Part shown: positions 1 to 8,300 of the stretch, piece by piece | Position numbering within the stretch: the stretch's first letter is position 1 | Layout of the letters: the number at the start of each line of letters is the position of its first letter | Program-made: the position numbers and the translations under genes | The notes under the pieces: generated by a model | What the model was told of the DNA's origin: nothing | Database searches by the model: none | The model's input: the letters and a program-made list of their open reading frames with translations, nothing else | NCBI RefSeq assembly: GCF_000525995.1 | Contig: NZ_AODL01000030.1 | Span: 1 to 41,798, forward strand | Origin: Paenilisteria riparia FSL S10-1204 | GTDB taxonomy: Bacteria; Bacillota; Bacilli; Lactobacillales; Listeriaceae | Length of the DNA: 41,798 nt | Reading direction: 5' to 3'

Positions 1-292
1 GTCGGGCCTCGCGCCGTTAAATGCGGTATACGCACGCGCAAAAGATTCTGCATTTACTTTGGCAGCATCGACATCTTTTTTTATAATGATATTTATATGG
101 TTCCTCTTTTTCCTGCTTATCCGTCGCCTCTTTTCCACCGCCAACTTCCACAACCGTTTCTTTTGTCTTAGATGATTTAGGAACATCTGGTTGTATCCAT
201 TGATAGAAAATTAAGGCACCAGGTATCAGCAAAATCAAGAAAAAACCGATGATGCCCTTTTTAGGCAACTTCCTTTTGGTTTGCTTCGTCAT
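1..292 (-). CDS. TcpC-like T4SS subunit, partial, frame broken
   Basis: This is the 5' part of a bitopic T4SS inner-membrane protein; the rest is outside the window. The chosen ATG (MTKQTKRKLPKK) has an AAGGTGG ribosome binding site 8 nt upstream and overlaps the virB4 end by about 30 nt. A basic N-terminus precedes one membrane helix (GIIGFFLILLIPGALIFYQW) and a charged linker. The frame then degenerates into a Cys-rich tail. If one base is removed from the T7 run at 76-82 it continues as KKDVDAAKVNAESFARAYTA, which resembles the start of the NTF2-like domain of TcpC/ConB proteins. Position directly after virB4 also fits TcpC. The break is either a one-base sequence error or a true frameshift. 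Family assignment is moderate because only about 100 residues are visible. Confidence 0.6.
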
Positions 293-2192
293 CTCGTCCA
301 CCACCTTTAAATAGTTTCCGCTCTTCTTTCGATGCATCTACGTGGAATTCGTAATTTTCTCCACCAGAAATAGATAGTAGCGTGTCGCCCATTTTATATT
401 TTCCTATCCGTGCAATTTCACTTTCTGTAAGCTGTTCTCCGGACACTTCCTTCAGCAGTGGAAGAACATTTGAATCAAAGTGAAGATAAAATTTGTACTG
501 TGTAAACTCAAATACTTCCTTTAGCTTATCTAAAATTTCAGGCGAAGCATTCTCAGGAACTAAAGCACGTAAGCTCTGTGTGGCCATAAATACGCCAAGA
601 TAAATCTTACGGCCTTCGCGTTGAATATCGGAGATATATTCAATCATACGTGGATTTTGTGGCTTGATAATGTTATGACACTCATCAATGATGAGTGCAT
701 TTCGCAAGACAAAATCAAAATCAATTTGACCACTCTCGTACAGCTCTTTTTGCTTCTTCCCATTACGAAGGAGCGCGCCCCAAAACAAGTTGATCGCGTT
801 AAACATTTGCGCGTCAACAATCTTCTTATCCATCGATGACAGGCCATCAATATTGAAAAATACGATTTGTTGAGATGTCACATCTGGAATGGTCGAATGC
901 CCATCAAAGATTCGTTTGTGTACGCGGCACAGCTTGCGAATCGTTAGTGTAATTTTCTCTAATCGTTTCGCACGATCCGCCGTATTTTCTTTCCGTTGCT
1001 CGCTTTCTATCAACGCAATCAAATCACTTAGGATGGGATATCTATTAGGAGCAAGACCGGTCACTTTGTTGATAACACCATTGTCCTCATCAACAAATCC
1101 CCATTTCTCATACAGACTCCATACCAGCAGCTCAAATTCGTCTAGTTCATCGTCCTGCGCTGTTGGTTTTAATATTTGATACCAAACTGCCGTTTTCGAT
1201 AAATGCTGCGAAAAACAGCCCGCCTCGTCGATTTCTCCAGTGTCTTCATCAATGATAGTTGCCAGTATTTCCAGCACATTAATACGACCTTCCGACCCAT
1301 CCAACTTAATGATGGTCCCACCCAATAACTTAATTAAATCCGTAAACTCACCCGACTTATCAAAGCCTCGTATATAGTATCCCTTAGCTGCTATGTCCAT
1401 CATAATTTTCTTCAGTAACGTAGACTTACCAAAACCTGTTTGGCCGAGAATAACAGTGTTGTAAAAATTACGATAGAGATTATCCAAATGATACGGATCA
1501 AATAATATATTCCCACCACTGCTTGACGTGCCCAAATACTGGCCACGCTCATCATCTAAAGAAACATAGTTAAAAGGAAAGCCAGCACCAAAAGCTTCAC
1601 TTGGCACTTCTTTCCCTACGCGTCTATTAGGCATAAATTTTTGCGTATCGTAATCTGTGAATAAGGATTGCCATTCTTCTTTTTGTTCCATGAGCAAGCA
1701 CGTACAACCGAACTCGTCATTCTCTAATCGCTTCCTTATTTCCATGATTCGTTTTTCTAACTCGTTCTGTGTATACGCTTGTACGAAGATACGCGACATC
1801 ACCATTTTCAGTACCTCGCCATCACGACGAATCGCGTTGGACAGCTCTTTTAGTTCATGGTACTTGTCTGACGCATCGTCCTTGGCGCTTTCATCGTTCT
1901 CTTCCCGATACCGATCCTTCTGTTCTCGCATTCCCTTGTTCAGCAGTTCCAATATCTTTTCTGAGTTCTGCGTCCCCACATCCATCGTCACGATAACATC
2001 CTTATCCTTCATGAAATGGTTCATCCAAAACTCTTGTGGTTCTCGTGGATATCTTGCCACGTACAAACTGGCAGACCAACCGTCACCTGTACGTATGGCA
2101 GATTCCGTAAAATAAATCCCGCCTTGTGGCTGCGTTTCGCCAAAGAAAGGCACATCATAGCCTCGTTTTTCTAATGTAGCAGTACTAACCAC
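261..2192 (-). CDS. virB4: VirB4-family T4SS ATPase
   Basis: This is the energising ATPase of the conjugation channel, expected at the cytoplasmic face of the membrane. It has 643 residues. Walker A is GQTGFGKST at about residues 250-258 and Walker B is ALIIDECHN near residue 500, followed by a typical GRKIYLGVFMATQSL segment. The GTG start at 2192 is supported by AAGGAGAGG 6-8 nt upstream. Two in-frame stops (TAG, TGA) separate it from the preceding gene. The length is close to the short VirB4 ATPases of Gram-positive plasmids (about 650 residues) rather than the 800-plus residues of ConE. The missing N-terminal VirB4-like region seems to be the separate upstream gene. It overlaps the TcpC-like gene downstream. 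Function is known from the family. Confidence 0.93.
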   Translation of the reverse strand: MVSTATLEKRGYDVPFFGETQPQGGIYFTESAIRTGDGWSASLYVARYPREPQEFWMNHFMKDKDVIVTMDVGTQNSEKILELLNKGMREQKDRYREENDESAKDDASDKYHELKELSNAIRRDGEVLKMVMSRIFVQAYTQNELEKRIMEIRKRLENDEFGCTCLLMEQKEEWQSLFTDYDTQKFMPNRRVGKEVPSEAFGAGFPFNYVSLDDERGQYLGTSSSGGNILFDPYHLDNLYRNFYNTVILGQTGFGKSTLLKKIMMDIAAKGYYIRGFDKSGEFTDLIKLLGGTIIKLDGSEGRINVLEILATIIDEDTGEIDEAGCFSQHLSKTAVWYQILKPTAQDDELDEFELLVWSLYEKWGFVDEDNGVINKVTGLAPNRYPILSDLIALIESEQRKENTADRAKRLEKITLTIRKLCRVHKRIFDGHSTIPDVTSQQIVFFNIDGLSSMDKKIVDAQMFNAINLFWGALLRNGKKQKELYESGQIDFDFVLRNALIIDECHNIIKPQNPRMIEYISDIQREGRKIYLGVFMATQSLRALVPENASPEILDKLKEVFEFTQYKFYLHFDSNVLPLLKEVSGEQLTESEIARIGKYKMGDTLLSISGGENYEFHVDASKEERKLFKGGGRDDEANQKEVA

Positions 2193-2249
2193 ATGATCCT
2201 CTCCTTCTTTTGATAAATACTCTTTTTCCGTGCTTCATGCGTTTCTGAG

Positions 2250-3000
2250 CTAGTCATTCACTAAAATTCTTGAGTTCATATTATTTAATTTGTAAACAAT
2301 ATGAACCTTCTTCTGCTTTTTGATTGGATTGATTTCTAAGTAACCACTGAACTGCTCAATCGACATAATTTCTTCTTGGAGCTGATCCACTGTTGGTGCA
2401 TAAAGAACCAGAAAAAACTCCTTATTGTATCGATGGTTTGCAATGTGTTGATGTTCAGCAAGTTTCCGTTGGAGTATCTTCTGATGGTTCACAACCTTCG
2501 TTTGTTGTATCACCTTCTTGTAATAATCCTGTTGCCTCGTCGTTGGTACAGGGAAGTGCATCAACATGATTTTAAAAGGCTTCACATACAATCTGGAAAA
2601 ATTCGTAAAGGAATCAATCAATCGATAGACATCATCCACGGACATGCCAAAAAGGTTATATCCGCGTATCTGAAGTATTTCGAAATAACCTGTCTTATAG
2701 CGCACAAAAGATTGCTCTGGAGTTCCACCCCAACCAAGTAGCGGTGACACCTCTGTTGTTTTTTTCGTGGTATTTTTTATTTTTTTTCCTTCTTACCTTA
2801 CGTACCTTGGTAACGGTCGCCATTTCTTGATCTAGCGAGACATATCCATCTGCTTCTTCCTTTTTCTTTTTCTTCCCCCAAAACAAGAATGTTTTTTTCT
2901 TCGTAGCTTTTTCTTCGTACTGTGTCGTATCTTCTTCCAAACCCGCCTTCACTTCTACTTTATGAAGGCTCTCTTCCTTCTCTTTCACATTAAATTTCAT
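2250..3000 (-). CDS. T4SS protein resembling a detached VirB4 N-terminal domain (frame broken)
   Basis: The reconstructed gene has about 249 residues. The ATG at 3000 overlaps the PrgI-like gene stop (ATGA). The first 70-80 residues are very Lys/Glu-rich (FWGKKKKKEEADGYVSL). The frame then changes at a T8 run (2780-2787). Removing one base joins it to the long second half, which starts around LLGWGGTPEQSFVRYKTGYF and ends RILVND. The second half (an ILQIRGYNLFGMS segment, then alternating helix and strand up to KKQKKVHIVYKL) looks like the non-ATPase N-terminal module that precedes the motor domain in longer VirB4 proteins. The next gene is the ATPase itself. The GTG at 2750 could start a shorter 166-residue product, but the 5' half has its own start and codes in the same operon. 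Domain assignment is inference. Confidence 0.6.
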
Positions 3001-3302
3001 ATTTCTTCATCCTCCAGCGCATTGATATCGATTGAATGGTACACCGTACGATTAAAGCGCAATGCAATCAGCATCACTTGGTAATTCCGTTTCCCTGGAT
3101 TGGATGATGGCTTTCGTGTCACCCAAAACCCTACCAATATGGCGTAGACAACGTAAACATATTGAAGGGGCTCGTATACGAACCCCTTCGTCAACCATGC
3201 GATACTACCAAGAGAAGCTAGAATAATGACATCGAATAACATAAAATGCTTTCCCATTTTTAATTCCGTTTGTACTTCTGTGGGAATGTTATACCGCGCC
3301 AT
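2997..3302 (-). CDS. PrgI-like small T4SS membrane protein
   Basis: A 101-residue protein with two membrane helices (about residues 22-40, MLFDVIILASLGSIAWL; 45-62, PLQYVYVVYAILVGFWV) near its N-terminus and a soluble basic tail with NRTVYHSIDI. The opening ARYNIPTEVQTE and the two-helix plan match the PrgI/DUF5592 family, the VirB3-like partner always found beside VirB4. The ATG follows AAGGAG 7 nt upstream. The stop overlaps the start of the next gene, so the two are probably translationally coupled. It is expected in the cytoplasmic membrane as part of the channel. Confidence 0.8.
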   Translation of the reverse strand: MARYNIPTEVQTELKMGKHFMLFDVIILASLGSIAWLTKGFVYEPLQYVYVVYAILVGFWVTRKPSSNPGKRNYQVMLIALRFNRTVYHSIDINALEDEEI

Positions 3303-3306
3303 GTGA

Positions 3307-5536
3307 TCACTCCTTCTCTTTCGTTATTTTGTTCACTACTTTTTGCGTTGCTCTCTTCACTGTATTATGGGTTGCATCACTCTTAGATAGCGCGCGTTTC
3401 ATAGCATCACTTTCTTGAATCTGATTGACCTTTTCAGAATATTTCAACCCAACTTCCCCAATCTTGCTGTCCACACCAGCCTTCAAGTTCTGCGAAATCG
3501 ATCGATTATGTCGATTACGCGGTGGTAAAGCAGACTTTTGTTGCGTGGCCATCAAATCAATTTTGCCCGGACTTTGTTGAATTTGCCCTGGCATCATACG
3601 ACCAAGTTGTTCGTGATTCGGAAGTTTCATCCCTGGGTTTTGAACATCGATACCTTGCTTCGCGTTATTTACTTGACGCATCGCTTGCGATAGTGGCTGT
3701 TGTTGACTATTCATCACAGCCTGTGCTTTTTGATGCATTTCGGAAGATAGCGACGGTTGTTTCGTAATGACGCTTCCACTCGACGCTTGTGGCATATTGC
3801 CATTCAATGCGCCGCTCGATGCGTGTACATCGTGATGTTCCATCGGTACAGACATAGCGCCATCTGGCGGCATCCCCATCGAGATATCCTCGTGCGGTGG
3901 AGCTGGTGGCTCCAACCCTTGCATGTCGTAATCCATCGGTGGCTGATTACTAATCGTCGAAGGCCCTGGATCATCCATGACTAAACCAGGATCATTGGAA
4001 GGTGGCATGCCCATATCTTGATGGTGTGGTTCCGGCATCGCTTCCCAGCCTCCTGGTTCTTCCGGTGGAGGAGTTAGGCCATTCATTTCTTGATCAATTG
4101 GTTGCTGTCCATCATTTGCTGCAGGTACTGGATTTTCCGCATGTATATCGTCCTCTTGTTGTTTTCCGATTGGTTTCGGATCAGCCAATACATTAACTGG
4201 AGTATTAGCCATTTCATCTTCGAGAGATGCTGATTTTTCCCCATCTTTTTCACTACGGGCATCCATCTCGGCATCCAGCCCCTTCGGACTCAGCCCACCC
4301 TTCAGACCAGCAGCTGCTCCAGCCGTAACACCGCCAAATTGCATCAATGCATCGCCTAGGTCTCGGCCAAATTCTTTGCCCGATTCCGTCATTTTCTTCC
4401 CAGCTTTTTTAACGCCATCACCTAGGCTTTTCGCGCCTTTCGCTGCAGCGTACATACCCATGATGTTTTGGCCAACGGAATTTAGTCCGCCGTCCACACC
4501 CGTTAAGGCCTGAATAATCCACGGACCATCCATGACGGCCCAACCAGCCGCAATTAACAAAACAATCCGCGGTAATGGTCCAATATCTGCTAGCGCTAAG
4601 GCTTCTGTGAAGAAGAAATAACACCTTATTATGAGCGCTACAAGGACTATCGTGATAAACAGATTAAAAATATTTTTAACGATTTTCTTGATTCGTTGTC
4701 CATCTTCTATGTCTGTAAATGCATAGAAATAGGCAATAATACGGTTATAACCTAATTCAAAAATGAGCCTCGCCGTTTTGAATGAGGTGAAAAATAGAAC
4801 CAAGGCCATGACGCACAGTTCAATGATTATCAGGAAGGGATGCCAAATATAACGATAATAGTGTTCATCCCATGTCATCCAACCTTTTTCGAGCGCCTTC
4901 ATACTAAGCTTTCCGCTTGACTCCATATTGATTTTATTTTTCATAAGTTGCATGGATCTTGGGTCATGAAACTTGGCAGATGGATCTACTGTTTCCACAA
5001 TATCTAAGTAACGGATGTTTTTGTCTGAGAAATGGTTCGGTTCCTTTAACTCTGTTGTTTTCCATCCGTCCTCGTCAAACAACATGATATCCGTCACGTT
5101 ATTTCGTACAATCGAATAGGCTGCCGTAGAATCTGTTCGCTTCACCGCCTTGGCCATGTCAAAGGTAATGTCACTTAAAGTCGTCATTAGTGTGCCTAGT
5201 AACACGATGGTTCCAAGTCCAAACAAGAAGTTATCAAACCCCTTTTTTTAAACTCGCACCATCATTCTTCATATAACGTATGAAGAACCAAGCTAAACAA
5301 ACGGCACCTATTGCCCAAAATACGGGCGACCACTGCCTTTGAAATTCTTGAATTGCTTTGGTGTTAAAAAAACCTCCAAAATCATAGACAGCATTTAAAA
5401 CACCCTCTAAACCATCAACCAGTGCGCACAATGCAATGATAAATCCCCAAGTCATGTAACGTATGCCATGCCAAATAGGGCCACTGACATGTAAAAAATC
5501 ATTAAATTTTATGAGCAGTTTGGTGATTTCGTCCAA
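3307..5536 (-). CDS. VirB6-like polytopic T4SS protein (DUF8208-type), frame broken
   Basis: I read this as a single gene of about 742 residues, split in the sequence at a T7 run (5243-5249). The first 100 residues (TTG start; FLHVSGPIWHGIRYMTWGF, then another helix AIGAVCLAWFFIRYM) end in KKGV. Removing one base gives KKGFDNFLFGLGTIVLLG and continues into the 639-residue second half. That half has further helices (FLIIIELCVMALVLFF; LFITIVLVALIIRCYFFF; IVLLIAAGWAVMDGPWI), then an amphipathic Gly/Ala/Lys region and a long hydrophilic Pro/Gln/Met-rich tail from about residue 420. Several helices followed by a long disordered cytoplasmic or surface tail is the pattern of Gram-positive VirB6/TrbL-like channel proteins. 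It lies between virD4 and the PrgI-like gene, as expected. Confidence 0.8.
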
Positions 5537-5573
5537 CGATTCCTTGCCTCCTCTCTCCTATTTTTTTTCATTC

Positions 5574-7811
5574 TCACTTCACAAAGTAGTTATTATCTTC
5601 ATATTTTTGCTTCAGTACATGATGTTCTGGCATCTGAATAAATTCAAGATAGTCTTCCACATACTCAAACTCATTTAGGGTATCTTCTTCATCTGGGTAC
5701 ATTTCTAATGCCATGGTGTAGATCACCATTTGCTCCATCGGTGTGTATTTTTTATCGAGTGGTGTTTTCTCTTCAGCAAGTTTCACAACCTCTTGCTCAC
5801 TTAAATCAACGGGTACTTTTTCTGCATCATAATCCGTATAGATATGATCAATTCCTGCGTTTGGATCATTTGCCAATGCTTCCACGCCTCCTTCATTTTC
5901 AAGTAATGCATTTTGTCTTTCTATGTCATCCATGAGTGGCTGTTTAATCCGCCTAATAAATTCTTGACTATATTTATCAAGTGGCAATGAAACCACCTTT
6001 GGTAGACCTAATTCGGTATATTTTATGTTGGAATCAAATTGGTCCATTAAATATTCATAAGCGTAACTGAAGCGTGTTGCTCCTTGGTTGAATATCGGAT
6101 ACGGCGTGATAGGGTTTCCCTTCAGGTCTTGCCGTTTCACAGATCGTTCGATGACGTTCTCGCCTTCTCTTAATCGCCCAAGTTCATCTGGCAGTAAGAG
6201 TGCACGCGTATCTACTGATTCCGTTATTTGCTTATGAATCGAAAAGACAGGGCCACTCCTGCTCTTCACGGTGACTTCTTTTGGTCCAAGAATCTTTGAA
6301 AAGTCCTCTCGTGTGTCCGAATCTCCAGACAGAATAAAAAAACGATTCATCGATTGGCTACTGATAAGCTTCGCTACATAATCTTCATAGAGTATTTTCA
6401 GTTGACTGTAATCCTGAATGTAAAAATCAAATAAAATCCCCCGTCCAGCACCAACAGAAAGCATACTTCCCATGTTCGTAAAAGCGGGAAGGTTACCAAA
6501 TTCATTCAATACCATTCGTACACGACGAGGTAATTTATCGCCTGGCTCCTCACTCGCTTTTTTAGAAAGGACATAATAAGCTTGTTGCACCCATGTAGAT
6601 GCAATAATGTAGTTCGTTTCTACGTAATCAGGCAATACTAAAAAGACTGCCTGTGGTCTTTCACAATAAGACAAGTCTTCAAATTTAAAGCTTGATTTAG
6701 CCATCATTTTTGCAACTTTAGGGGCAACAAATTTTTGTAACTTAGCCTGAGTGGATGCAAAAATACTCGCTTGCATCTGCCCCTCTGCCAAACGAACTGT
6801 TGAATACTGAATTTTAGCTGGGTTTCCAGCTGGCAAGCTAGCAAAATATTTCTCCAGGAGCGTTTCCCCTTTTTCATCAGGGTCCGCCAACTCTACAAGC
6901 ATGTTTGCTACAGCAAACATGGACACATATTTTTCGGTTTTGGAAACGTCATCGCTTTTTTCGATAAACTCGTAACATAAAGCCAAAATGATTGCATTCA
7001 CAAGAGCCATTGCGGTGTCTTCCCACACTGGCTCCTTAGCATTCTTATTGTGGTAAAGGGGATAAGAGAAGGTTTTACATAACTCAATCGCTTCGTCAAC
7101 ATCCCCTTCTTTATACGCATCCTTCACAAGCTCCAGACAATTGTACATCATGGAATAATCCAGATGAATCAAATTCAGTGCAGATACATCATAACCACGT
7201 CTTTCAAGTACTTTTTTGGCACCAGCTAAATTCTCATATTTGGTACTGGCGATAACCATAGATGGCTTTTCTTCTGACCTAGAGTACAAATCAATATCAG
7301 GCAACACCTTCGTTTGGTCCTTCCCCGAACGGGATCGACCAATAATTAAGTTATGGGCAGGGCCGTCATCAATGAGCGCTTTATTCTTATACCGTGAAAC
7401 TAGCGTTCCACTTAGGCCGGGATACGTTTCATCATTTTTAGATTTCATGGGTACCGCTTTATACTGTTCCAGTAGCTCTTCTAAATACGTAAAACGCGCT
7501 GTTCCCTTCTTCCCCTCTTCTAAAGACTCATAACTGCTCTTCAGTTGCAGCCAGAAGACGCAGGAGCCGATAAAGAAAGCAATGTAAAGAAAAAGGTAGA
7601 GAAACCAAAAAGATACCATATGGAAGCTTATATACGTCCACCACGGTACCCCTCCGCTTTCCCATTTGCCAGAAAACAAAAGGTCAAACTGTAAAATCCC
7701 TGAAGAGACAACATTTCCTATAATCGTTGCGATACAGAAGAAGATAATAAAAATCGCGTTTCTAATATTTTTCTTTGGCAGCCACTTACGCAGCGACGCA
7801 AAGGTATCCAT
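5574..7811 (-). CDS. virD4: VirD4-type coupling protein
   Basis: A coupling ATPase that brings the relaxase-DNA complex to the channel. It has 745 residues. Two N-terminal membrane helices (about 20-45 and 60-88) are followed by the TraG/TraD motor: Walker A NLIIGRSRSGKDQ (about residues 155-167) and Walker B-like RVRMVLNEFGNLP (about 420), then QDYSQLKILYEDY. The ATG at 7811 forms a TGATG overlap with the ssb stop, with GGAGG 9 nt upstream in the ssb 3' end. The C-terminal 150 residues are acidic. Note the Walker B position reads LNEF, common in this family. Confidence is high from the motifs and the T4SS context. Confidence 0.93.
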   Translation of the reverse strand: MDTFASLRKWLPKKNIRNAIFIIFFCIATIIGNVVSSGILQFDLLFSGKWESGGVPWWTYISFHMVSFWFLYLFLYIAFFIGSCVFWLQLKSSYESLEEGKKGTARFTYLEELLEQYKAVPMKSKNDETYPGLSGTLVSRYKNKALIDDGPAHNLIIGRSRSGKDQTKVLPDIDLYSRSEEKPSMVIASTKYENLAGAKKVLERRGYDVSALNLIHLDYSMMYNCLELVKDAYKEGDVDEAIELCKTFSYPLYHNKNAKEPVWEDTAMALVNAIILALCYEFIEKSDDVSKTEKYVSMFAVANMLVELADPDEKGETLLEKYFASLPAGNPAKIQYSTVRLAEGQMQASIFASTQAKLQKFVAPKVAKMMAKSSFKFEDLSYCERPQAVFLVLPDYVETNYIIASTWVQQAYYVLSKKASEEPGDKLPRRVRMVLNEFGNLPAFTNMGSMLSVGAGRGILFDFYIQDYSQLKILYEDYVAKLISSQSMNRFFILSGDSDTREDFSKILGPKEVTVKSRSGPVFSIHKQITESVDTRALLLPDELGRLREGENVIERSVKRQDLKGNPITPYPIFNQGATRFSYAYEYLMDQFDSNIKYTELGLPKVVSLPLDKYSQEFIRRIKQPLMDDIERQNALLENEGGVEALANDPNAGIDHIYTDYDAEKVPVDLSEQEVVKLAEEKTPLDKKYTPMEQMVIYTMALEMYPDEEDTLNEFEYVEDYLEFIQMPEHHVLKQKYEDNNYFVK

Positions 7812-8287
7812 CACGCAAAGCCTCCGTTAGGGAATCCGCTTTGATCCATCCCTTCAACGCCATACGCCTGGTCAAATTGGGACATAACATCCTCTGGTGG
7901 AAACGCATCCTCTGGATACACCTGCATGTTCTTATTCGTTTGGCGAATGATGACAGCTTGTTTATGCTCTAGCAGACTAAAATTTTCTAGCTTAAGGCCA
8001 ATCTCTGTTTTTCGTTTTTGGCCAACATTCATAGATTTTGTTGTGACTGAACACTGCAGCGTTACTAGTTGCCCCTTCATCGCGTTATCTTGGAGAAACG
8101 TCGCTTGCTGACGCCATGCCACAATCGGAATAAAATCCGTTTCATACGCGCCGTTTGTTTTATAGTTCTGTTTCACAGCAATTACAAAAAAAGCGTAGGG
8201 GATTTTCTTATCCCCTACTTCTTTGAAATAAATATCTGTCGAAATATGCCCTGTCAATGTTGTTTGATTTTTAAGGTTAAAACTCAT
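7811..8287 (-). CDS. ssb: Plasmid single-stranded DNA-binding protein
   Basis: A 158-residue OB-fold protein. It starts MSFNLKNQTTLTGHISTDI at an ATG preceded by GGGAGAG, and runs through IPYAFFVIAVKQNYK, TDFIPIVAWRQQATFLQ and KGQLVTLQCSVTTKS, the strand pattern of SSB. An upstream in-frame start giving 20 more residues exists but lacks a good ribosome binding site. The C-terminus is SGFPNGGFA, not the DDDIPF-type acidic tip that chromosomal SSBs use to recruit repair proteins, so it probably only coats transferred DNA. It sits between the ArdC-like gene and virD4 and is coupled to virD4. Confidence 0.85.
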   Translation of the reverse strand: MSFNLKNQTTLTGHISTDIYFKEVGDKKIPYAFFVIAVKQNYKTNGAYETDFIPIVAWRQQATFLQDNAMKGQLVTLQCSVTTKSMNVGQKRKTEIGLKLENFSLLEHKQAVIIRQTNKNMQVYPEDAFPPEDVMSQFDQAYGVEGMDQSGFPNGGFA

Positions 8288-8300
8288 CCTCAACTCTCCC

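Noticed and set aside
2750..2800. Programmed frameshifting at the A8 run in the VirB4-N gene
   Set aside because: Similar one-base shifts occur at runs as short as three or four A in other genes, without stimulatory structures, so a common sequence-error cause is more economical.
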